From contig CANJYY010000208.1 of the NCBI GenBank assembly GCA_947479185.1, positions 1 to 5,543 on the forward strand: a stretch of DNA of 5,543 nucleotides. The letters are read 5' to 3'. The first letter of the stretch is position 1, and the number at the start of each line of letters is the position of its first letter. Shown in pieces: positions 1 through 4,391 of the stretch. The translations under genes were made by a program, and so were the position numbers. The notes below the pieces were generated by a model. It was not told the DNA's origin. It did no database searches and saw nothing but the letters and a program-made list of their open reading frames with translations. This DNA is from Caulobacteraceae bacterium (GTDB lineage Bacteria > Pseudomonadota > Alphaproteobacteria > Caulobacterales > Caulobacteraceae).

Positions 1-23
1 CGCCGTCGTATCTGGAGCACGAC

Positions 24-728
24 ATGTCCGACCAAATCCTGATGCCGAAGGCGACCGCCGTCTGGCTCGTGGACAACACCTCGCTGACGTTTGAGCAGAT
101 TGCCGACTTCTGCGGCCTGCACCGTCTGGAAGTCCGCGGCATCGCCGATGGCGAAGTGGCGCGCGATATCCGCGGCGCCGACCCGATCGCCAATGGCCAG
201 CTGAATCGCGAAGAGCTCGACAAGGCCGGGGCCGACGCGAACTACCGCATGGTCGCCCAGAAGAGCCGCCACGCCGAGCTGCTGAAGCCGGTCAAGAAGG
301 CTCCGCGCTACACGCCCGTGTCGCGCCGCCAGGACCGTCCGGACGCCATCAAGTGGTTCGTCACCCACCACCCGGAAGTGACCGACGCGCAGATCGCGCG
401 CCTGCTCGGCACGACCAAGTCGACCATCGAGTCGGTGCGTACGCGCGGCCACTGGAACAGCGCCAACATCAAGGCTGTGGATCCGGTCACGCTCGGCCTG
501 ACGACCCAGATCGACCTGGACGCGCTGGTCCGCAAGGCGGCCGACAAGAAGACCAAGGACGACATCCGCAAGGGCATCGTCGCTCCCGATGGCGCGACCC
601 TGCGGTCGGCCTCGGAATCGGCCATTGAGGACGAGCCCGAGATCGAGACCGACGAGGAAGCCGCCAGCCACGTCAACCTCAAGAACGTCTTCGCCGACGT
701 CGACGACGACATGGACGACGAAGACTAG
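24..728 (+). CDS. trcR: TrcR (DUF1013) cell-cycle transcriptional regulator
   Basis: This 234-residue protein is recognised as the alphaproteobacterial TrcR/DUF1013 family, annotated as a cell-cycle transcriptional regulator; it should act as a cytoplasmic DNA-binding protein. Two helix-turn-helix-like segments are visible: residues about 21-40 (LTFEQIADFCGLHRLEVRGI) and about 119-139 (VTDAQIARLLGTTKSTIESV). Between them lie the family-like stretches GADPIANGQL (51-60) and KKAPRYTPVSRRQDRPDAI (91-109). The C-terminus from about residue 198 is strongly acidic and ends in DVDDDMDDED, which suggests a disordered tail. The ATG at 24 is preceded by GGAG (14-17) with a 6-nt spacer, and the protein begins MSDQILMPKATAVWLVDN, as I recall for Caulobacter homologues. 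It converges with the DUF465 gene at 835-1008. Family assignment is confident. The direct targets cannot be read from this sequence. Confidence 0.93.
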   Translation: MSDQILMPKATAVWLVDNTSLTFEQIADFCGLHRLEVRGIADGEVARDIRGADPIANGQLNREELDKAGADANYRMVAQKSRHAELLKPVKKAPRYTPVSRRQDRPDAIKWFVTHHPEVTDAQIARLLGTTKSTIESVRTRGHWNSANIKAVDPVTLGLTTQIDLDALVRKAADKKTKDDIRKGIVAPDGATLRSASESAIEDEPEIETDEEAASHVNLKNVFADVDDDMDDED

Positions 729-736
729 GACCTGCA

Positions 737-826
737 GGGGACATGTTCCGGCGGCGCCGGTACGTGTCCCCGTCAGTGGCCCGGTCGGGACACGCACGGA
801 TTGCCGCGCAATCCGAACATGTCCCC
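737..826. repeat. REP-like doublet of two related palindromes
   Basis: Two adjacent hairpins fill the spacer between the convergent trcR and DUF465 genes. Hairpin 1 spans 737-771: positions 737-752 pair with 756-771 around loop GGC, with one T:T mismatch (747/761) and one G:T wobble (744/764). Hairpin 2 spans 787-825: 787-804 against 808-825, loop CGC, with three mismatches (793, 795, 796) and a perfect 8-bp tip (CGGATTGC/GCAATCCG). Both have feet of the form GGGACAYG...CRTGTCCC. The feet can also pair across the element: 737-748 with 815-826 is perfect over 12 bp, and 763-770 with 787-794 over 8 bp, giving an alternative three-armed cloverleaf. This architecture resembles REP/BIME elements. 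No T-tract follows, so a classical intrinsic terminator is unlikely, although it may still block read-through from both sides. Confidence 0.75.
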
Positions 827-834
827 AGGGGGTT

Positions 835-1008
835 CTAGTGAACCTGCATCCGCAGGCTTTCGATTTCTTCCTTCAGGCGCAGCTTCTGTCGCTTGAGTTC
901 CTTGAGGCGGATGTCGTCGGTGGAGGGTCTGCGGGTCTCGTCCTGGATCAATCGTTCGAGGGTCTGGTGACGGTTACCGAGTTCGCGAATGCGGGCGTCC
1001 AACGCCAT
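835..1008 (-). CDS. DUF465 (YdcH-like) small helical protein, copy 1
   Basis: A 57-residue protein beginning MALDARIRELGNRHQTLER and ending SLRMQVH. It is almost wholly helical and charged, predicted to form a short two-helix coiled-coil hairpin, with the DUF465/YdcH core LKELKRQKLRLKEEIESL at residues 36-53. The family is small, cytoplasmic and of unknown function. The ATG (complement of 1006-1008) is chosen because a perfect AGGAGG lies on the minus strand at 1015-1020, 6 nt upstream. The open frame extends upstream to 1179, but that part does not resemble the family. It faces trcR tail to tail, with the palindromic repeat between, and is divergent from ubiX. A paralogue lies at 2225-2449. 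Family call is good; molecular role unknown. Confidence 0.88.
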   Translation of the reverse strand: MALDARIRELGNRHQTLERLIQDETRRPSTDDIRLKELKRQKLRLKEEIESLRMQVH

Positions 1009-1141
1009 TAGTCGCCTCCTCTTCTGTGGCCTGACGAGTGAACACCCGTCCCGGCCCGAAGTCAGATCACAATGGGTTGCACTTGGTACGGAAGGCTTTG
1101 CGGCCTTTCGCGTATTCGCGCGGACGCGTAGAGGGTCAGAG
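1009..1141. promoter_or_regulatory. Divergent control region between DUF465 gene and ubiX
   Basis: This 133-bp gap separates two divergently read starts and must hold at least the ubiX promoter and probably the DUF465 promoter. I see no convincing -35/-10 pair in either direction. Two short dyads lie in the ubiX leader: AAGGC/GCCTT (1092-1096 and 1103-1107) and CGCGT/ACGCG (1109-1113 and 1124-1128). GAGGG at 1131-1135 is the likely ubiX ribosome-binding site, 6 nt before the ATG at 1142. The assignment rests on gene arrangement, not on recognised promoter boxes. Confidence 0.4.
1015..1020 (-). promoter_or_regulatory. Shine-Dalgarno AGGAGG deciding the DUF465 start
   Basis: The plus strand reads CCTCCT, so the leftward mRNA carries a full AGGAGG six nucleotides before the ATG at 1008. 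This fixes the start at 1008 rather than at the longer open frame reaching 1179. Confidence 0.8.
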
Positions 1142-1741
1142 ATGGTTGAGGACGCACGCAAGAAACTTGTGATCGGCATCTCCGGAGCCTCCGGCGTGGC
1201 CTATGGCCTGCGGGCGCTGGCGGCCTGCCGCGACCTCGGGGTCGAGAGCCACCTGATTCTGTCCAAGGCCGCCGTCCTGACCCTGGCGGACGAGACGGGC
1301 CTGACGGTGGGCGAGGCCCATGCCATGGCCGACGTGGTGCACAAGGTCGGCGACATCGGGGCCTCGATCGCGTCAGGCTCTTTCCGGGCGCTGGGCATGC
1401 TTGTCGCCCCCTGCTCGGTGCGGACCATGAGCGAGATCGCCACGGGCGTGACGTCCAACCTGCTGACCCGCGCCGCCGACGTGACGCTCAAGGAGCGCCG
1501 CCCGCTGGTGCTGATGGTCCGCGAGACGCCGTTCCACCTGGGCCACCTACGCACCATGGTCCGGCTTGCCGAGATGGGCGCGACCATCGCCCCGCCGCTG
1601 CCGGCCTTCTATGCCAAGCCGCAATCCATCGCCGAGATGGTCGACCAGTCGGTCGGCCGGGCCCTCGACCTGTTCGGTCTCGACTGGGCGGCGGTCAGAC
1701 GCTGGGGCGAAGACCTCAAGCCGATCGTGGAGGACGCGTGA
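1142..1741 (+). CDS. ubiX: UbiX flavin prenyltransferase
   Basis: The 199-residue product is a typical full-length UbiX. The family joins a dimethylallyl group from DMAP to FMN, making prenylated FMN, the cofactor of UbiD-type (de)carboxylases, including the one of ubiquinone synthesis. The N-terminal flavin-binding motif VIGISGASGVAYG is at residues 10-22. SGS (78-80), LVAPCSVRTMSEIATG (87-102), LLTRAADVTLKERRPLVLM (107-125), RETP (127-130) and PPLPAFYAKPQSI (151-163) are all in the expected order. The ATG at 1142 is preceded by GAGGG (1131-1135). The frame is open back to 989, but that extension overlaps the divergent DUF465 gene and lacks family similarity. The downstream DUF2390 gene overlaps its stop, so the two are translationally coupled. 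No ubiD is in the window. Confidence 0.95.
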   Translation: MVEDARKKLVIGISGASGVAYGLRALAACRDLGVESHLILSKAAVLTLADETGLTVGEAHAMADVVHKVGDIGASIASGSFRALGMLVAPCSVRTMSEIATGVTSNLLTRAADVTLKERRPLVLMVRETPFHLGHLRTMVRLAEMGATIAPPLPAFYAKPQSIAEMVDQSVGRALDLFGLDWAAVRRWGEDLKPIVEDA

Positions 1742-2178
1742 GTTTCTGGGACTGGGCGTTGACCGCCTATGACAAACCGGGCGTACCCGAGGCCTGCCTG
1801 ACGCTGCAGGACGAGCATGGTTTCAACACGGCCCTGCTGCTGTGGGCCGTCTGGGCCAATCCGGATCGCGAGACCCTGGCCAACGGCGTGCAGACCACGG
1901 TGCTGTGGGACGAGACGGTGCTCTGGCCGCTGCGCAACGTGCGTCGCGCGCTGAAGGGGCATCGGCCGCCGTTCGCCGACGCGCCGCGCGAGGGCCTGCG
2001 CGAGGACGTGAAGGCCGCCGAGATGCGCGCCGAACGCACCCTGATGGAAACCCTCGAAGGCTTCGCCGGCCCGGCCGCCGAGCCGGACGCGAAAGGGGCC
2101 CTGACCCGCGCAGCCGTGGCCTGGTGCGGCCAGGCCCCGGCCGAACCGCTCGACCGCCTCGCGCGGGCTCTGGCGTGA
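1738..2178 (+). CDS. TIGR02444/DUF2390 family protein
   Basis: A 146-residue protein starting at GTG, whose GTGA shares its last three bases with the ubiX TGA stop, a 4-nt overlap expected for translational coupling. The N-terminus carries the family signature: FWDWALTAYDKPGVPEACL (3-21) followed by LQDEHGFNTALLLWAVW, which matches TIGR02444/DUF2390 as I remember it (FW.F.L..Y...GV...CL.LQD..G..VN.LL...W). The rest is Ala-, Glu- and Arg-rich and probably helical, ending ARALA. There is no signal peptide or membrane segment, so a soluble cytoplasmic protein is expected. The family has no established function. Coupling to ubiX suggests, but does not prove, a link to prenyl-FMN or quinone metabolism. 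Length is normal for the family. Confidence 0.85.
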   Translation: MSFWDWALTAYDKPGVPEACLTLQDEHGFNTALLLWAVWANPDRETLANGVQTTVLWDETVLWPLRNVRRALKGHRPPFADAPREGLREDVKAAEMRAERTLMETLEGFAGPAAEPDAKGALTRAAVAWCGQAPAEPLDRLARALA

Positions 2179-2224
2179 CGCGCACGGCGGCTGTATTTTC
2201 CCTTCGTCAGGGAGCGCGCCAACC

Positions 2225-2449
2225 ATGAACGACGACGATGGGCTGTACGCCATGCCCAACATGGAGGTCCGCGGCCGGCTGATGGAGCTGCGCCAGCGTC
2301 ACCAGGACCTCGACGCGGCGGTGGAAGCCCTGCTCGACAAGCCTTTGCCCGACCAGCTGCAGATCGCCCGGCTGAAGAAGCAGAAGCTGATCCTGCGCGA
2401 CCAGATCACCAAGCTGGAAAACCAGCTGACCCCGGACATCATCGCCTGA
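2225..2449 (+). CDS. DUF465 (YdcH-like) small helical protein, copy 2
   Basis: A 74-residue protein related to the 835-1008 product. Residues 13-70 (from MEVRGRLMELRQRHQDLD to KLENQL) align with copy 1 and share the core LKKQKLILRDQITKLENQL against LKELKRQKLRLKEEIESL. An extra N-terminal stretch, MNDDDGLYAMPN, precedes the conserved part. The ATG at 2225 follows AGGGAG (2209-2214) with a 10-nt spacer; internal ATGs at 2252 and 2261 are possible but have no better site. It lies 46 nt after the DUF2390 stop and may share that transcript. It is followed within 6 nt by the palindromic repeat. It is predicted to be cytoplasmic and coiled-coil forming. Function of the family is unknown. Confidence 0.87.
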   Translation: MNDDDGLYAMPNMEVRGRLMELRQRHQDLDAAVEALLDKPLPDQLQIARLKKQKLILRDQITKLENQLTPDIIA

Positions 2450-2454
2450 AACAT

Positions 2455-2598
2455 CTCCCTCCCCTTCATGGGGAGGGTGGACGGCCGAAGGCCGGACGGG
2501 TGGGGCAGTCTGTCGCCACCACGATGCATCCAGCACGGCATCCCGCTTCCCCACCCTGACCGCTTCGCGGTCTGTCCCTCCCCATGAAGGGGAGGGAG
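2455..2598. repeat. Long symmetrical inverted-repeat element (Caulobacterales intergenic repeat type)
   Basis: The element occupies most of the gap between copy 2 of DUF465 and the ABA4-like gene. Its ends, 2455-2477 and 2576-2598, are perfect 23-bp inverted repeats. Each end is itself a hairpin: CCCTCCCC/GGGGAGGG, 8 bp, with loop TTCAT on the left (2457-2477) and ATGAA on the right (2576-2596). Inside lie two more small hairpins, CGGCC/GGCCG (2482-2494, loop GAA) and GACCGC/GCGGTC (2558-2572, loop TTC), then GGGTGGGG (2498-2505) facing CCCCACCC (2549-2556). The exact midpoint, 2526.5, falls in the palindrome GATGCATC (2523-2530). I recall similar CTCCCC..GGGGAG elements as common between genes in Caulobacterales. 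It carries no coding capacity and is a MITE- or REP-like non-autonomous repeat. Confidence 0.85.
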
Positions 2599-2607
2599 GA
2601 ATCCTGT

Positions 2608-2613
2608 GCTAGG
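2608..2613 (+). promoter_or_regulatory. Possible -10 element (GCTAGG) for the ABA4-like gene
   Basis: GCTAGG resembles the GCTA core of the Caulobacter housekeeping -10 box and sits 33 nt before the ATG at 2647, in the only 48 bp left between the repeat and the gene. No TTGAC-like -35 box is seen at the right distance, where the sequence is the repeat's right arm. The call is tentative. Confidence 0.25.
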
Positions 2614-2646
2614 CTTCCCCCAAACACGCCCTGGGGAGGGACGACC

Positions 2647-3090
2647 ATGGACCTTGAACAGATCTTCTCGCTGATGAGCGGCCTGGCTGTCGCCGGCTGG
2701 CTGGCGCTGGCGCTGGCGCCGCTGCGGCGTCCGGCGCTGATCGGCGCCGCGCGGGTGGTCGCGGCGATGCTCAGCCTGGCCTACGTCATCCTGATCTATC
2801 GCGGGCTGACCGCGCCCGGCGGACCGGAGGGCGGCGGGTTCGGGTCGCTGGCGGCGGTGATGATCCTGCTGTCGACGCCGGCGGCCATGCTGCCGGGCTG
2901 GATCCACTACCTCGCCTTCGACCTGTGGGTCGGGACCTGGCAGGTCGAGGACGCGCCGAAGGCCGGCGTGCCCCACTGGCTGCTGCTGCCGATCCTGCTG
3001 CTGACCTTCATGTTCGGGCCGGCCGGCCTGTTCGCCTATCTGGTCGTGCGGTTCGTGCTGGCGCGGGTGCGGCCGAAAACGGTCGCCTGA
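2647..3090 (+). CDS. ABA4-like (DUF4281) integral membrane protein
   Basis: A 147-residue hydrophobic protein with four likely membrane segments at about 6-25, 31-51, 68-91 and 111-139, so it belongs in the inner membrane. The motif GWIHYLAFDLWVGTWQVEDA (84-103), followed by LLLTFMFGPAGLFAYL (117-132), is characteristic of the ABA4/DUF4281 family. The plant member ABA4 is needed for neoxanthin formation in carotenoid and abscisic acid metabolism; bacterial members have no settled function. The ATG at 2647 follows GGAGG (2635-2639) with a 7-nt spacer. The in-frame ATG at 2584 lies in the repeat arm and is rejected. The stop abuts the stop of the convergent lipoprotein gene. No carotenoid gene is present here, so a pigment role is not supported by context. 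Confidence 0.85.
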   Translation: MDLEQIFSLMSGLAVAGWLALALAPLRRPALIGAARVVAAMLSLAYVILIYRGLTAPGGPEGGGFGSLAAVMILLSTPAAMLPGWIHYLAFDLWVGTWQVEDAPKAGVPHWLLLPILLLTFMFGPAGLFAYLVVRFVLARVRPKTVA

Positions 3091-3657
3091 TCAGCCGGCC
3101 GCCCTGGCCGCCCTGGCTTCCTTGATGACCATGATCTGGCCCTCGAAATAGGGGCTGGAGCCGTTCTTTTTCAGGTAGGCGTCGAAGTCCTGAAGCAGCT
3201 TGATCGCCTCGTCATGCCTGCCCTGCCGCACCAGCTGCTGGGCCAGCGTGCCGCGTACGTCGACGAGGTTGGGGACCAGCTCCAGCGTCTTGCGGTTCCA
3301 CGTCATCGAGTCCTCGGTCCGGCCGAGGGCGTCCAGGCTGGTGGCGTAGCTGGCGAACAGGTCATAGGTCCCGACGCCCTCCTTCAGCACCTGCTCGTAT
3401 TGCTGGATGGCCAGCCGGTGCTGGCCGGATTTGGTCAGGCTGATGGCGTAGATCGCGCGCGTGTCGCTCTCGGTCGGATAGAGCTTGAGGTAGCCGTAGT
3501 AGTTGAGCGCGGCGCATCTGTAGTTCCGCGCGCGATAGCAGGCCTGGGCGTCTTCCTTGCTGGCCGGCGCCGGCTCGGGTGGCGCGGGCTTCTCGCAGGC
3601 GGCCAGCCCAAGCCCCAGGCCCAGCGCGCCGACGGAGAACAGATGCGCGATCTTCAT
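3091..3657 (-). CDS. TPR-repeat lipoprotein
   Basis: A 188-residue exported protein. It opens with MKIAHLFSVGALGLGLGLAAC, a type II signal peptide with lipobox LAAC at residues 18-21. The mature lipidated Cys21 is followed by Glu, which favours onward transport to the outer membrane. A Pro/Ala-rich linker (24-33) precedes a helical domain (about 35-165) that reads as four degenerate TPR units, for example ALNYYGYLKLYP and HRLAIQQYEQVLKEG, with a final HDEAIKLLQDF. Cys40 and Cys48 lie in the first unit and could form a disulfide. The tail is EARAARAAG. The ATG (3655-3657) follows GGGGAGGA (minus strand, 3665-3672). It lies 36 nt downstream of the DUF2059-like gene and is probably cotranscribed with it. 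TPR domains usually scaffold protein contacts; the partner is unknown. Confidence 0.85.
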   Translation of the reverse strand: MKIAHLFSVGALGLGLGLAACEKPAPPEPAPASKEDAQACYRARNYRCAALNYYGYLKLYPTESDTRAIYAISLTKSGQHRLAIQQYEQVLKEGVGTYDLFASYATSLDALGRTEDSMTWNRKTLELVPNLVDVRGTLAQQLVRQGRHDEAIKLLQDFDAYLKKNGSSPYFEGQIMVIKEARAARAAG

Positions 3658-3693
3658 GTGGAGATCCTCCCCGTGGCCGCCTGAACGCGCGGT

Positions 3694-4293
3694 CTAATGC
3701 GCCGCGGCCCGGGCCGCCTCGGACGCTTCGGCCTTGTCCGCGAATCGACGGAAGGCGCCGGGAATGATCTCGGCGATGAAGTCGTTCTCCAGACCGCTCA
3801 TCAGGGTGTCGAAGTGCGACAGCCGTTCGAGGAAGGCGCGCCCGGCCGGGCTGTTGATCACCTTCTCGGTCGCCCGCAGCGGACGGGTTGTCGGCGCGGG
3901 CCGGTTTGAGGCTCCTGCCGCGATCGCCGCCTGCATCGCCGGGTCGCGCATGATCACCACGCCGGCGCGCAGCTCCTCGACGGTGAGGTTGTCGGCGAAG
4001 GCCTTGCCGAACAGGCGCTTGAGGGCCGGGATATCGTGTTCGGTCTCCTCGATCATCGAGTCGACCAGCAGCTGCTTCCAGTCGGGCCGGAAGTTGAAGT
4101 CGCCCATCGAGCCCGACTCCTCGGTCATGGACTTCGCGATGACCGCCTTGAAGTTGGCCGCCTCGAGCAGGATGGAGCCGATTTCCAGGCCCAGCGCTTG
4201 CCCCTCCGGCGTGGCGGCGCGGACCGGCGACGCCAGCGACAGGGCCGCGATGAAGCTCAGGGCCGCGAGACCCTGGAAGACCGACCGGAACAT
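3694..4293 (-). CDS. Secreted DUF2059-like protein
   Basis: With the start chosen here the product has 199 residues. It begins MFRSVFQGLAALSFIAALSL, with a likely signal peptidase I site VRA|A after residue 26, so it should be periplasmic. The helical remainder has LKRLFGKAFADNLTVEELRA (91-110), then VVIMRDPAMQAAI and later VINSPAGRAFLERLS (145-159). The 'elongated helix, T.EEL, then SP/DP..G' pattern recalls DUF2059, though similarity is partial and a Pro-rich insert (131-138) separates the two halves. The ATG at 4293 has AGAGGGG (minus strand, 4299-4305) 5 nt upstream. An in-frame GTG at 4311 would put charged residues before the signal peptide and has a poorly placed ribosome site. It is the first gene of the exported pair with the TPR lipoprotein. 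Function is unknown. Confidence 0.7.
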   Translation of the reverse strand: MFRSVFQGLAALSFIAALSLASPVRAATPEGQALGLEIGSILLEAANFKAVIAKSMTEESGSMGDFNFRPDWKQLLVDSMIEETEHDIPALKRLFGKAFADNLTVEELRAGVVIMRDPAMQAAIAAGASNRPAPTTRPLRATEKVINSPAGRAFLERLSHFDTLMSGLENDFIAEIIPGAFRRFADKAEASEAARAAAH

Positions 4294-4298
4294 GGAAA

Positions 4299-4305
4299 CC
4301 CCTCT
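4299..4305 (-). promoter_or_regulatory. Ribosome-binding site supporting the ATG at 4293
   Basis: The minus strand reads AGAGGGG, ending 5 nt before ATG at 4293-4291. This supports the shorter start with a clean signal peptide over the in-frame GTG at 4311, which would place this site inside the coding sequence. Confidence 0.55.
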
Positions 4306-4358
4306 GAACACCCTGAACGGACGCCCCCGGCGTCACTCGCGCCCAAGGAATTCACAGT

Positions 4359-4386
4359 CGTCGCGACAAGTCCAGATGTCGCGACG
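4359..4386 (-). terminator. 10-bp hairpin just after the carboxylase stop
   Basis: CGTCGCGACA (4359-4368) and TGTCGCGACG (4377-4386) form a perfect 10-bp stem around an 8-nt loop. The stem begins 5 nt beyond the stop codon of the leftward carboxyltransferase gene, a usual place for a terminator. No T-tract follows on the minus strand (it continues ACTGTGAATTCC), so it may be a weak or Rho-assisted terminator, or an mRNA 3'-end stabiliser. Because it also lies about 65 bp upstream of the DUF2059-like start, it could instead be an operator dyad for that gene pair. Confidence 0.45.
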
Positions 4387-4391
4387 GACCG

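Noticed and set aside
989..1141. In-frame upstream extension of ubiX to 989
   Set aside because: It would overlap the divergent DUF465 gene and add 51 residues with no UbiX similarity; the ATG at 1142 has its own GAGGG site and gives the normal family length.
1009..1179. Upstream extension of the minus-strand DUF465 frame to 1179
   Set aside because: The extension overlaps the ubiX start and does not look like the family; the ATG at 1008 has a perfect AGGAGG six bases upstream.
2599..2603. GANTC (GAATC) before the ABA4-like gene as a CcrM/GcrA cell-cycle site
   Set aside because: GANTC occurs many times in this window, mostly inside genes, so one copy is not evidence for methylation control.
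2584..2646. Earlier ATG at 2584 for the ABA4-like gene
   Set aside because: This ATG lies in the loop of the repeat's right-arm hairpin; the ATG at 2647 has GGAGG at proper spacing and begins the first membrane segment.
4294..4311. GTG at 4311 as start of the DUF2059-like gene
   Set aside because: It would place the AGAGGGG site within the coding sequence and add MFRGVS before an already complete signal peptide.
4359..4386. Repeated GTCGCGAC as a possible CRISPR or tandem array
   Set aside because: There are only two copies, 18 bp apart and palindromic; no array or cas gene is present.
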